A DNA stretch of 64,000 nt from Microstegium vimineum (Eukaryota; Streptophyta; Magnoliopsida; Poales; Poaceae). This document shows, one piece after another, positions 26,640-38,150 of this stretch. The DNA lies in assembly GCA_022036555.1 (NCBI GenBank), contig CM039131.1, forward strand, positions 37,671,920-37,735,919, written 5' to 3'. Position numbers and translations under genes: made by a program. The notes under the pieces were generated by a model, which made no database searches, was not told the origin of the DNA, and was given only the letters and a program-made list of their open reading frames with translations. Within the stretch, counting starts at the first letter, position 1. Each line of letters starts with the position of its first letter.

Positions 26640-27404
26640 CCTTGTGGAGCGGGCCGAGAGTTTCACAATTATTATGTGCTAGCATAAGTGCTAATTGCAT
26701 ATTACTCTCGTTACTCTCAATCTAAACAGAATGAGTATTTGGTATGTATGTAAAGGCTTTTTTTTTGCCTTTGCAGTTTTCTCCCACAATGCCAATATGC
26801 TAACAGACTTCTTCATCATCTATGTTACGAGAATTAAGAATACAATCACAAGAAATAGAACAAGAAATTTTCAATAGAAAACTGAGTGGATCTAGGGTGT
26901 TCTGCATCTGCTCTGCTTACCTTCCTTGAAGCCAACCAGGCCCGAGGGGAGGGCCAGTCAGCCACTCGACCGAACACCAGGACACTGACGCCGGTCGCTA
27001 GAGGGTGCTGTAGAAGGGGCGCCACCACCGCTGCCGCCACGGCTCCTTCGCACTGGGATTGGGAGGCAGGCAGGCAGCCGCATGGGCCGAGCTGGCAGGG
27101 GGAGGGGAAGGGGAAGGTGAAAGGGGCTATGGCGAGCCGACTAGAGTGGGGGAGCTGGCGAGGCGCTGCCCGCCGTATCCGGTTGCTAGAGTGGGAGAGG
27201 TGCTCGTGTTGCCGTAGTGTCGTTGCGGTGCGAAGCAGCCGACGAGTAGGGAAAGGGGCAAGCGGGTGGGGGCGACATGGGCGAGCAAGACTATTCTAGG
27301 CTTCGTTCATTTCCTTCGTGGGCTACTAGAAACGAATGTTGTTTGGGCCTATGAGTCAGTATGACATCAATGTACCAAAATAAGTATAAACATGTGTATA
27401 CTTA
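26640..27404. other. Intergenic, with a GC-rich patch
   Basis: 26940-27290 is GC-rich and open in several frames but shows no domain. The rest is AT-rich. No gene called. Confidence 0.4.
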
Positions 27405-27730
27405 GGGCATGTTTGGTACAACTCTGCTATATTAGTGAAGTTATTTTTTTAGAAAATAGCTTCATGAGCAACTCTCTAGGTGAAGCCGAGCTATTTTTGA
27501 AAAAGTGTTTGACAAAACAGCTTCACCAACAACTTTATGCACGAATATGAGAGAGAAAGAGGGGGGAGAGTTGTGATAAGCTACTATTTTCAGCTTCATC
27601 CCACTTCATATCTTTGTGAGAGTGGAAGAAAATCAGCTTCACGGGAGAAGATGTTTTGAAAAGAGGTGTTTGAAAAAAAAAACAGCTCATAACAGTTTCA
27701 TGAAATTGTTGTGAGCTACCAAACATGCCC
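27405..27730. mobile_element. Tourist/PIF-like MITE, 326 bp
   Basis: Starts GGGCATGTTTGGTACAAC and ends CTACCAAACATGCCC, flanked by TTA (27402-27404 and 27731-27733). Relatives occur at 29393-29552 (cut by an LTR) and at 61521-61827 (inverted). Confidence 0.85.
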
Positions 27731-29392
27731 TTATTATTTTGTTCTCTCAAATTTTAGGTATACCAAGGAATAAAGGGGCATACCTATGCCGCCGCCCATG
27801 ATGGCAGAGCACTTGTGCGGGATAGTCGAAGAGAAGAGAGGAGCGGGAAAGGCACACGTTCGCCGTCGACGGTCAGCCGTATGCGGCTTCCGACTGAGCA
27901 ATCTGGGCAAAATAGGCAGTAGGCGGCACGTTTGGTTGGCGTAACAAGTTAGTTGGAATATAGCGGTTCATGGATATTAAGATAAAGATATTGATGCATG
28001 TTTGGTTGAGTAGATGAAACGAGTTATTTTTTTATTTGGTTAGATGGATGGAAGTGAATGAGATTAGAATAGTTGACTAATTCTATTAATTATTTACAAA
28101 ATAATAACAACTATTTATATGTAAATAAATATTCACTATTACTAGTTTTTCCATGATAATCACTAATTTAAAATAAATATGTTAATTAGCTCCCCTAATA
28201 ACCTTATTAGCATATGAAACATGCACAAATTAATATACTAGCACTTATAAAAACTAATTATACCATTATAATTACTAAGTAATAATATAGCATACTAATA
28301 ATTCTTAATTTATCTATAAATGATAAAGATTCGAAGACATATTCACAAGATTTTTACAAACCATAGAATCAAGCATCTGATCGAGAATATATTTCATGTC
28401 CATAGATTTGCTAGTCTCAATCCTCTGTCTAACCAAACGCCACTAATGCATGGATAGTTCCATCCTATCTTATCCAATTCAAACAATCAAACACACACTA
28501 TGGATTTGTTCTTTGCGGGGCCCTGAAGCTACGTACAAGGTCCATTCCGTCGTAAGCGAGGAAGAAATGTTTCGCTTTTTGCCACCACCTATGTATGTCC
28601 GCTAGCCTTTCACATTGGAGGTGCATATAAGCTTCTCAAGAACAATCTTACAAGATGCAGTAACAATCGTGTTTCATCTCATTGCCCTGTGGTGGCAGAT
28701 CATGAGCATCGAATCAATCATTATCTTACCAGTTTCCACCACGCTGCTGAACGAAGACTTTGGTAACTGGTGTGCACAATCAGTAGTTCAGTGCTGCAAA
28801 AAGATCATGCTGACGGTCGCTTTTGCACACAAAGTCGACACTGAAAAGGCCTCCCTCCCTTGAGTTCCGTAGTTTCGTCACGTCTTTTTCCGCCGGGACG
28901 CGAGAAGCTCTCGCGCTAGCCCGATTGCCCCAGACTCAAATGCTGCTTGCAGGTTGCACAGACAGCAGTGTACAGAGTACTAGGAAGGTGGAGTGTACTG
29001 GCTCTCGACCGGTGAGTGTCCCTGACCAACCTGACCAGCCATGTGCTCTCGACCTCTCTGATTGCCCACCAGTCAGCAGTAGCAGTAGTACGCAGTGTGC
29101 CAAAGCCAGCAGTACGTAGTATCATGTTCACGTGGCATCCATTCAGAGTACTGTTTATCACTTACGGCGTACCTACTCCTACTAGATTACTCCAATATTC
29201 AGCCTGTTCGCTCGGCTTTTCAGCCGGTTTAAATTCAGTCGGAACAGTATTTTTCTCTCACAAGATATCAGCTAGAAGTGAATAATCCTGCCGGAACAAT
29301 GCATAATCCTACCACACAAACATGTCAATTGGCAATAGGCTAGGACCTATTAACATTCCGTCGGATATACCAACTAAATTTTAGTTAATTAA
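27731..29392. other. Intergenic, repeat remnants
   Basis: 27930-28500 is AT-rich with GTTTGGTTGG-type and CCAACCAAAC-type words, suggesting an old PIF-like element with unclear ends. 29200-29290 matches the GGCCTGTTCGCTTGG family seen near 32330. No gene is visible. Confidence 0.4.
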
Positions 29393-29552
29393 GGACTTAT
29401 TTGGTATAACTTATAGTAGCTTCATGAAGCTACTGTGAGTTGTTTTTTTTTTGTCAAACACCTCTTTTCAAAATAACTTTACTCATAAAGTTGTTTTTCT
29501 TCCCCTTTCATAAAGATATGAAGTGAGATAAAACTGAAAATAGTAGTTTATC
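29393..29552. mobile_element. Left part of a Tourist-like MITE, cut by an LTR insertion
   Basis: AAGGACTTATTTGGTATAAC and the following CTTCATGAAGC, AACACCTCTTTTC and AAGATATGAAGTGAGA words match the family at 27405-27730. The match stops where the LTR begins at 29553. The missing right part should lie beyond the retrotransposon. Confidence 0.65.
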
Positions 29553-31437
29553 TGTCGGTGTTATGACCCGGGGTCAAGACCACCAATGAGTAAATTTGTA
29601 TATCGCGTGCTCCCTCTCTCAGACGTGATGCAAGATGGACACAAGGTTTATCCTGGTTCGGGCAAAAAAGGCCCTACGTCCAGCGGGGGAGGATGACTTG
29701 TATTATCTCGCACCCAAAACGTGCTCGTACAGGGGGGTACAAGCTGTGTTACACGGGGTTGCTCAGAGTGAGCTGCGGTCTAAGGCTAGCGGGTTTGCCC
29801 TAGGCTGCGGGTTTGCCACCCAAGGGGTCGATCGAGTGGCGGGGTGTGTATGCGTGGAGTGTGAGAGTCTGAACTGAAGTCTCGGAGATTTTAGGATCCA
29901 GCCCTTTATTCTACCTCGGCGTCCCCTTTTATAGACCAAGGGGAGGTCCGAGGGTACAGGACCCTAACCGTGGCGGTATGGATGGCGTGTTCTCGGCACA
30001 GTGTTGGCGAAGGGACGACGTTCACTGTGTTGGCATGGTCTTCCCGTCCTTCTGGCGCTCCCGGTCGTGGTGGCAGTGGAAGTCGCCGCGACACGGCACA
30101 TCGTCCGCAGACGGGCACGAATCCCACGACTGAAGCGAGACAGGGCGGATGGGACACGCCCCATACTGGAGTTGTCGGAGAGAGGGGTCGAGCCCCCCGG
30201 TCGAGGGAGGGGTCGAGCCCTGCGCGGCTCTGTCGTATCCCCGAAGTCATCGTCGAGGGCCGTACTGTTCACTTTTCGAGGGGTGCTGCTGGAGTCCGTA
30301 CTCGCGTAGTGGCGACAGTGGCGGCACAGTTGACAGGAATCGGGGACTTGACGGAGAGTTGGCGGATTTGACAGCGGACGCGGGCGCCCATGTCGTTAGG
30401 TGATTTCACTTTAACCCATGCCGGGAGCAGTTGGGCTGGTCGAGCCTCCCGTCCAGGGGTCGTTCGCTCGACCCCTCGGTCCGTCGCTCGTCGACGAGGC
30501 AGGGTCGGAGCAGAGACGGGGTCGGAGAGGTCGAGGTAGAGGCCGGGGGGTCGTTCGTTCGACCCCTCGTCCGTCCTTCGTTCGTCGAGGTGAGGGCCGG
30601 GGGGTCGTTCGCTTGCCCCCTCGGTCCGTCACTTATCGTCGAGGTAGGAGCCGGGGGGTTGTTCGTTCGACCCCTCGGTTCGTCATTCCGCATCGAGGTG
30701 GGGGCCGAGGGATCGTTCGAACAACCCCTCGTCCGTCATTCGGCGTCGAGGTGAGGGCCGGGGGGTCGTTCGCTCCCCCCCCCCCCCCCCCCCCCCCGTC
30801 CGTCAGTCGGCGTCGAGGTGGGCCAGCCCGCGACTTGTCTCCACAGCTGGTGTAGAGGGGCCCTCGAGCGATGGGCCGTGCCTTACTGAGCAGTGAGCTG
30901 GTCTCTGTCTTAAAAATGGTTGCTATGTTTAGCGTTAATTTATTGAAGGGTTTAGGGTACCCCTTACCTTCGTACCCGACAGTAGCCCCCGAGGCCCTAG
31001 AGGAGTGATTTAGAACTCCTCTGGGGGCTATAATATACGCTTTCTCGGAGGGAGTAAGGATTATCCGGAGGTTTTGCCCTTGTCCTGCAAGGTTAGTGAG
31101 AGGTTCGATTCTCCGTGGGGTGCGCGCGAGCGCACCCCGCGGGGGTAGCCCCCGAGGCCCCAGAGGAGTGATTAAGAACTCCTCTGGGGGCTATAATATG
31201 TTGTATCGAGGGGTTTTCAAGGATACCTGGAGACGTGGCGCCCTATCGAGGGGTCGATCCTGTTCCTTTCCCTGAAAAGAGAAGTGTTCGAGGGCGGCTG
31301 TCGAACCCTACCGAGGGCCAGCCTTCGCTCCCTCGAGCATAACTGAAGTCAGAGCGCCCCGCCCGAGAGGTCGACTCTGTCTGCCAGGTCACGAGTTTTT
31401 CGACCCTCTTTCGTCGAGGGGTGCCGTGCGTAGTCGG
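29553..31437. mobile_element. 5' LTR and start of internal region of a TGTCGGTG-family retrotransposon, running into the gap
   Basis: The LTR is 29553-30981 (1429 bp; starts TGTCGGTGTT, ends GTACCCGACA) and is homologous to the solo LTR at 8473-9750. Internal sequence follows directly at 30982 with GTAGCCCCCGAGGCC and continues to the N block. No coding domain is reached. The right LTR is not present after the gap, so the element is either hidden in the gap or broken at the join. The Ty3/gypsy assignment is likely from length and style but unproven. Confidence 0.75.
30460..30797. repeat. Minisatellite inside the LTR, about six units of roughly 60 bp
   Basis: Each unit carries GGGGTCGTTCGYTCGACCCC or a close variant, then a CGTCCGTC word and GTCGAGGTNGGGGCCGG. 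The motif is a near-palindrome able to form a hairpin. The last unit runs into a 23-base C run (30775-30797). The related solo LTR has only two or three units at about 9418-9560. Confidence 0.85.
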
Positions 31438-31537
31438 NNNNNNNNNNNNNNNNNNNNNNNNNNNNNNNNNNNNNNNNNNNNNNNNNNNNNNNNNNNNNNN
31501 NNNNNNNNNNNNNNNNNNNNNNNNNNNNNNNNNNNNN
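31438..31537. other. Assembly gap (100 N)
   Basis: Exactly 100 N, a standard placeholder for a gap of unknown size. Confidence 1.
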
Positions 31538-33587
31538 CTGAATTTAACAACATCAATCTAGCTAAAGTTTAACTAAATATATTAGATGGAGCATTCAAAA
31601 ACCCTAGCAAAATTTTAGCTAGAAAAACTTTTAGTTCGCTAAAGTTTAGCTTTTAAATTTTAGCTAGCTATTTTTTTAGTCAGTTATATCAATGGCATGT
31701 TCATGACTTTGAAGCACAAATGACCTCAGCAATTGTCGTCCAAGAAAAAAAACTTTAAAATCGATGGATGCGAATAATTTGTGCCGAAAAAGAGAGGAGA
31801 CATCTTGCAAGAGGACACAAAAGACACAAAATAGGAGTGTGAATACACTAAAGTAAGTGCATAGCACGAATTTTAAAGTAGTTTTGAATGGTGTAGATAG
31901 TATGTGTTCAACACATTCATGATGCAATTCATTTCTGCTTAGGTAAGGACGAGTCTCCAAAATAATCATAGATCCGTACTCCTGCAAAGATGGATGTTTT
32001 TGTCAGGACTAGAGAGAGGTAAGAGGACGGGTCTCATCAATGCAATGCCATAGGATACCTAAGCATGCTATTTTTTTCATGATTTTTCTTACCTACAGTA
32101 ACCTCCACGGTGGTAGAAATCTGAAATCAGGCTACTCCAGTTTACTCATGCATACAGTAAAGTTTCTCTCCAACTCGTATAAAGTCGTTTTCGTAGCGGA
32201 ATTCGGTCTGTTCGCTAGGCCGTTTTGGTGCTTAATAAGCTGGTTGATATTATTTTTGACTGTTTTTCTATTAGAGAAAAACATTGTTTTAGTGACTGAT
32301 AAGACGGCTGACAAGTCAAACGAATAGGATGATGGCCTGTTCGCTTGACCGTTTTTCAGTTGATAAGACACGGCTGATGTTGTTTTGGCTGTTTTTCTGT
32401 GAGACAAAAATAATATTTTGGTGGCTAATAAGACAAGCGAACTTGCTTATTACTTATCCGCAGGTCCGATCGTGAACCTGAGCTTTGCTTCAGTCTCACA
32501 CAAGGATGATGACGAAAGGTCAAAAGTGATAGAAGTATTGGCTGAACTAGTCAAATAGGAGCGTGCGGCGACTACTAGCTGTCTAGCAGGCAAATCATTA
32601 TTCAGGCCAGTCCACCACTGACAGCGGTAGAGCTTGGTACGACATAAGTCAGCGACATAGATATGGACTCAGGACTTGGGATAGCAGATGGATTACGCCG
32701 CATAGGCATACAGACATACGTACTGCACTCCAGCATTAGTACAGTCAGGAACGGATTAGTACCGTACGGAGTACTCTGTATCTAGTACAGTACTTGTTTG
32801 TTAGTATTTCCTGTGGTCTCCCGCGGGCCGCGGGGGCCATGCGCGCGCCCATGCCCGTACCCATGTCAGCTTTTCTCGGATTCTCTGTTTACAGTTTACT
32901 CAACCTCCCAGGACTGGCATGTCTCCTACCGTGCTTTGCCAGGGTACTTCACCTGCTAGCAGCTTTGGCTGTTTCTTTTGAGCTTGCTTTTAGCGTGCGG
33001 TTGAAGGGTGTCGATAGTGTACTTGAAGCTGTTAACTTCGATCGTTGTAACCAGGACCAGGACCAGGACCAGGGTGTACTGCAGACCTTGGGCATCAACC
33101 GTGTCCTTCAGTACGGCCAGCAGGTAGTAGCGGTAGGGGAGTAGGGGACTTGTCACTGCACCACAAACTTCAAGTGCACGGCGGCACGGCAGTTGCAGGC
33201 TAGCGGCAACAGTGCAGGAAGGATTCACGGTGGTCACCAACGACGACTGTCCTGTCACGAGAAAAGCCACCCGCGCGCAATCCGGTGCTACAGCCTAGGT
33301 ACGCCTTATTGCCTTTCACGTGGCACGCGCCGACGCGCGTCAGCCGTCAGCGGCCGCACCTGTCTCGCTCTCGCGCCCGGCGACGTTGACCCTCCTCTCG
33401 TAGTGGGGAACCTGCGACTTCGGTTAGACAGTTACAAGTGTCCCCTCAGAGCCGCCACGCGTGGACACCATTGCTCAGACGGTCTCTGCCGGCGACCCCA
33501 GCAGTCCCACACTCCCAGTCAGCAATGCACTTGGCTTCTGCCTTGGCAAAACCAAGCGGGCACGTTTCGTTACTGGAGTAGTAGGTA
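31538..33587. repeat. Intergenic with clustered small elements
   Basis: Two copies of a GGCCTGTTCGCTTG / CAAGCGAACAGGCC-type MITE lie back to back at about 32205-32325 and 32333-32450; further copies occur near 29200 and 33885-33995. 33050-33074 has a short GGACCA tandem. Open frames at 32794-33591 show no domain. No gene is called. Confidence 0.5.
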
Positions 33588-33890
33588 CTAAACTTTACTA
33601 GTCTCCATTCCTGTAATGTTTGACATTAATATAGAGTATTAAATATAAACTATTTATAAAAATTAATCATATAGATTGAAACTAATTTATAAGATGAATC
33701 TATTAAGTCTAATCAGTCTACGATTAGTTAATATATTACTACAGTAAATAAGTGCTAATGATAAATTAATTATGTTTAAAAATCGTCTTATGAATTAGCC
33801 ATGACTTCTACAATTAGTTTTAAATTTAATTATTATTTAGTTCTACTAATTAGCATATGGATATTTGATGTAATATGGACTAAACTTTCG
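33588..33890. mobile_element. AT-rich MITE, Tourist-like
   Basis: GTACTAAACTTTACTAG at the left and TATGGACTAAACTTTCG at the right share the ACTAAACTTT word in the same orientation. The AT-rich interior contains words such as AGATTGAAACTAATTTATAAGA, shortened here to its core TGAAACTAATT, that are common in Tourist elements. The ends are approximate. Confidence 0.4.
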
Positions 33891-34500
33891 ACATATTCGT
33901 TTGACAGGATTATACACTGTTGGCTGATTTCTTGTGAGAGAAAAACATTATTTTGACTGGATTTAAGTCGGCTGAAAAGCCAAGCGAACAAGTTGTTTAG
34001 CCTCAGTATCCAAACACGCACAGATCTTTCCGTGCCCTTCTAAGGAGATCTGATCGTAAGGGCGTACCTGCCGCTATTCCAGTCCACGAAAATTAACTTT
34101 ACTCCTTCCTTTTTGAAATAAATGAAATTTTAGGTTTGATTGTAGATACCAGCGATACTTGTAAAATCACACACACATATACCCCTAAAAATTTCTTCAT
34201 CAACAGTACATATATTGTCATAATCACACACACATGGATTTGGCCAAGAAGGTATAAGAGTTATGCATGGGTGCGTCTTCGGTCCATAGATTTCAATTGT
34301 TTTCGTTTTTCTACCTCGACTATATGGGTGAGGCTCTACTGCAGCTCAAGCTTTCAAGCGATTGTGTCTTCCTTGGTTTACTAGGATGACATATCTCTAA
34401 ATTAACAAAATTATAATGATAGTCTTTAAATTTTTGATACCACTAGAATTATGTTCATTCATGGACAGTGTACATCGGTACTAGACGGGCAAAAAAAAAA

Positions 34501-35124
34501 GGAAAAAAATCTAATTTTCCTCCCTGAACTTTGGTCCGTGTCCGTTTTCCTCCCTAAACTATGAAACCAGAAATCATTCCACCTTCAACTCTGAAAACCG
34601 TTCGTTTTACCTCTCTGGGTGGTTTTAGATAGTGATTTTGTCTTTTTTCTTTCTTTATTTATTTTGACTGAATCTTTGAAAAATCATAATAAATCACAAA
34701 AAAATCATAAAATAGAAAATCCAATTTTGTTAGGCTCTACAAGAGTAGATCTATATAGTGAATATATAATATGGTATGTTTTAGTATAAAGTTTTTATTG
34801 TATCTTTAAATCTATACTTTTCTATAATTAATTTAAAAACTTTGTACTGAAGTATACCATATTATATATTCGTTGTATAGTCATGTGGAGTCCAACAAAA
34901 TTGAACTTTCTATTTTATGATTTTTGTATGATTTAATATGATTTTTTAAAGATTTAGTAGAAATAAATAAAAAAGTGAAAAAAACAAAACCACTATCCAA
35001 ACCACTCAGGGAGGTAAAACCAAAGGTTTTCGGAGTTGAAGGAGGAAAGATATCTGGTTTCATAGTTCAGGGAGAAAAACGGACGCACACCAAAATTCAA
35101 GGAGAAAAAATAGACTTTTTCCCC
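34501..35124. mobile_element. MITE with long inverted ends, Mutator-like
   Basis: The left arm (TTTTCCTCCCTGAACTTTGG ... CCTCCCTAAACTATGAAACC) and the right arm (GGTTTCATAGTTCAGGGAG ... CCAAAATTCAAGGAG) are inverted copies over about 150 bp. The centre repeats TATACCATATTATATATTC-like words in inverted form. No transposase is present. Long inverted ends suggest Mutator type; a 9-bp target duplication was not established. Confidence 0.6.
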
Positions 35125-35631
35125 AAAAAAAAAACAAGGGCAGCCCACGAGCAAACGGTCTCAGGTTGGGCCTTGGCCTGCTAGAAGCGAATTACTCCCG
35201 TCCTAGTTCGATTCTGGTCCCACCGTCCTAGCTCAATTTTAAAACCATGCATTTTGGTCCATCATTTTAGCTTATCCTCGAATCAGATGAATCCAAAATG
35301 AACAATTATCGTCTTATTCGTGATAATATGATGTTTTTCTCTCACAATAAATAGACAAAACAACTTCAGTCGCCGACTGCGATCAATTGAACATGACAAT
35401 AACTGCATGTTTAATAGTAGTTAAGGTTAGATAACGAGCGAGCTCGGCTCGGCTCGTTTTGGCTCGTTACGATATCGAGCCAGCTCGGCTTGTTAAAAGC
35501 TCAAGTTGTCTTGTTAAGCAAGCAAGTCAGCTATAAAAAAATTACAAAAATACAAGTTCTGCTACTTTTCCCCCCTTAAAAGTGGCTCGTTTAGCTTGCA
35601 AGCTGGCTCGAGTTGACTCGTTATAGATAAC

Positions 35632-37221
35632 TGAAGAATCATGGCCCTAGTTGGTTTCGGTGATTAACGGCAATTAGCGATTATTATGGCTAACGTGTAT
35701 TTTGTAGAGGCTATACGTAGCTTAGCCATAGTGATCAACATGAATGAGCATGAATGATCATCACTTAGCCCTCAAGATGGATATCGTTTCGGATTTCAAA
35801 GAGACATGATGAAGACCCTAAAATGATAGGCTAAGTGCCATAAGGTGATGAAGGGCACTTAGAAATAGATAGGGCTTCTATTTGATCTTTGACCATACTA
35901 TTAAGAGGGGTTGAGACTAGTAGCTTGACTTAGGAAAGCTTCATGACTTAGGTGTGGTGCACACTTGACTTCCTTAGCTCTAAGCAGCCTATGGTGACCG
36001 TAAGATAGCCTAGAACAACTTCCATATTCATCGCGACGAAAAACGAAGTTGAGAGGCCTGTTTTCTGGGCGACGGACGCTCTTGACGGAGGCGTCGGACG
36101 CTGTCCGTCGCGTCGGACAAAGGCGTCAGACGCTGGGTGATTGAGTCCACAACGTCCATTGGCCTACCAGTGGCCATGTTTTTCTGGCTAAGTTTTTCAG
36201 GGTCCGACGGACGCTGTCCGTCGGTCAGGCGTCGGACGCTGGGAGAGCGTCCGTCGGCCTTCCAGTGAGGGTGTTTTTCAGCCCGAGCCAGAGTATAGCG
36301 TCAGACGCTGGGAAGAGCGTCTGTCGCCCCTCCGACGGAGCGTCCGTCGCTGGGAAATCCTGTCAGAGATAGCCGTTGGGGCTTGTGACGGAGCGTCCGT
36401 CGTCCAAACTTTGTGCAGAACTAGCCGTTGGGGCATGCGACGGAGCGTCCGTCGCCTAGTCGACGGAGCGTCCGTCTCCAACTTAAGTTGTCAGCCCGAG
36501 CTAGTTTTCTGAGGGGCTATTTATAGCTCCCTACACTTCTCTCCCACCTGGCCTTTTGCTCATTTCATTTGCTGAGTTTGTTGAGAAGGTTGGGAAGAGA
36601 GCAAGAGCCCTAGAGTGAGAGATTGATTCGCGAATCCATCCATCCTCACCTCTAGTTCATCCAAGAGTTCAAGTGTTCATCCTCTAGTTGTGAAGCTTGA
36701 GTGAGTCAAGCGAAGATCGAGGCTTGTTACTCTTGGTGATCGACATCACCTAGACGGTCCGGTGGTGCTTGGAGGAAGGTGATCGCCAGAGGATTGTCGG
36801 CGGCCCTTCTTCATCGACGTTGTGATCGGTTGTGGGCGATTCACCGAGCCGGAGTGGCGAAGAATCAGCTCGTAGAGAGCACTCATCCCTTGCGCGGGAT
36901 TGAGGGGGAGCTATACCTTGCGAGGTGCTCCAACGAGGACTAGGGGGAGTGTCGACTCCTCGATACCTCGGCAAAACATCGCCGTGTCAAGCATCTCTTT
37001 CGCTAGCTCTTTCTTATCGCATTACTTTCTGCACTTGTCTTTCAATTCATACTAGAATTGTGTAGGAAGTTTTCGCTTTCTATTGACTAACTACCGCTTT
37101 CTAGCTAGAACACACAAGCGGTAGACACTAGGGGGTTAATTGGCTCTTTATAGGTTTAATTCTTGTTTAAAAATTAAAAAGAGCCCAATTCACCCCCCTC
37201 TTGGGCATCTTGATCCTTTCA
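35632..37221 (+). mobile_element. Copia-type solo LTR, 1590 bp
   Basis: Begins TGAAGAATCATGGCCC and ends GGGCATCTTGATCCTTTCA, flanked by ATAAC (35627-35631) and ATAAT (37222-37226), one mismatch. In grasses the ending ...CACCCCCCTCTTGGGCATC...CTTTCA is typical of an LTR followed by an initiator-Met primer site. Here no primer site or coding region follows, so it is a solo LTR. 36060-36480 carries a series of GACGGAGCGTCCGTC-type hairpin motifs. Confidence 0.75.
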
Positions 37222-37264
37222 ATAATGAGCTAAAATCTTGGCTCTCATCGGCTCATTATCTTAA

Positions 37265-38095
37265 GAGCACCTGCAGTTTAGGGTGCGAAGCCGGTTCGAT
37301 GCAATAAATGCATGCATCGAACCCGGTCCTATACACTGCGGTGTCGGTACGTCGAAGCACCCGGTTCCTTGCTTCGCACCGGGTCCTCCCACTTTCTCTC
37401 ACTTGTCGTTGCTCCTCCCGCCGTCGAGGGGAAGGAGATGGGGAGAGAGGAGGCGCTACAGCCCTGTCGGCGATGAGGGAGAAGGAGGTGGACAGGGATT
37501 CCGATAGAGGATCGCGTCGCCACAGATCGGAGCAGCACCGTCGCCGATGGCTGAAGGCGTGGCCGCGCCGCCCCTGCTGCGTCACGGGTGGAGCCCCTGC
37601 CGCCGGACGGGGAGGTCGCGGGTTGACGGTGGGCGTGGTGGAGAGGTCGGAGAGTCCATGGCCGGTGTGGTGGAGAAGGCGGAGACTCCATGCCTTTTTT
37701 GCCGCCCCGCTCGCCGCTGGCCGTTGCGCGCCGGCGCCCGCTCCGCTCATCGTGCCCGCGCCCACGCGCTCGCCCGCGTCAGCCCCGCACGCGCTCGCCA
37801 ATGTGCCCGCGCGCTCGCCCGCGGCTGCCCCGCTCGCCGCTGGCACGAGGGAGACGAGACCCGCTGCAGCAGATCTGGGAGGCGGAAGAAGGGGAACGAC
37901 GAGACGGAAGAAGGGGAAAGAAGCCAGACCAAGAATTGCGGGAAGGAAACACCTCTCTCTTCCTTTTTCTGTTCGTGGGTCCGACTAATAACGCGAGTGC
38001 GGTTCGATCCATTGTGGAGCTGAGAGTAGGATGTGTCATATCAATTGTGGAGCCCATGATCGAACCCACCACGGTGCTTCACACTACGGGTGCTC
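37265..38095. mobile_element. PIF/Harbinger-like element with GC-rich core, 831 bp
   Basis: Starts GAGCACCTGCAGTTTAGGG and ends CTTCACACTACGGGTGCTC, imperfect inverted ends of about 28 bp. TAA flanks both sides (37262-37264, 38096-38098). The core 37380-37900 is GC-rich with a run of CGCTCGCCCGCG-like words, open in several frames but without a domain. It shares the GAGCA-type end and GC-rich core with the element at 15886-16457. Confidence 0.65.
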
Positions 38096-38150
38096 TAACG
38101 AGCCGAGCTAGCTACGAACCGAGTGAGGTAACGAACTTCGAGTTTTTCTA

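Larger units (their letters stand above)
35425..38150. mobile_element. Older repeat with GCTCGGCTCG ends, holding two later insertions
   Basis: GATAACGAGCGAGCTCGGCTCGG near 35432 (cited in part: GAGCTCGGCTCGG) and AACGAGCCGAGCTAGC near 38098 are inverted relatives. Removing the LTR at 35632-37221 and the element at 37265-38095 joins the remaining pieces into one stretch rich in GAGC/GCTCG words. Superfamily unknown. Confidence 0.45.

Noticed and set aside
30406..30855. Overlapping open frames with Arg/Pro/Ser repeats
   Set aside because: They are translations of the LTR minisatellite, not genes.
32794..33591. Pair of plus-strand open frames
   Set aside because: No domain; the Gln/Asp run comes from a short GGACCA tandem.
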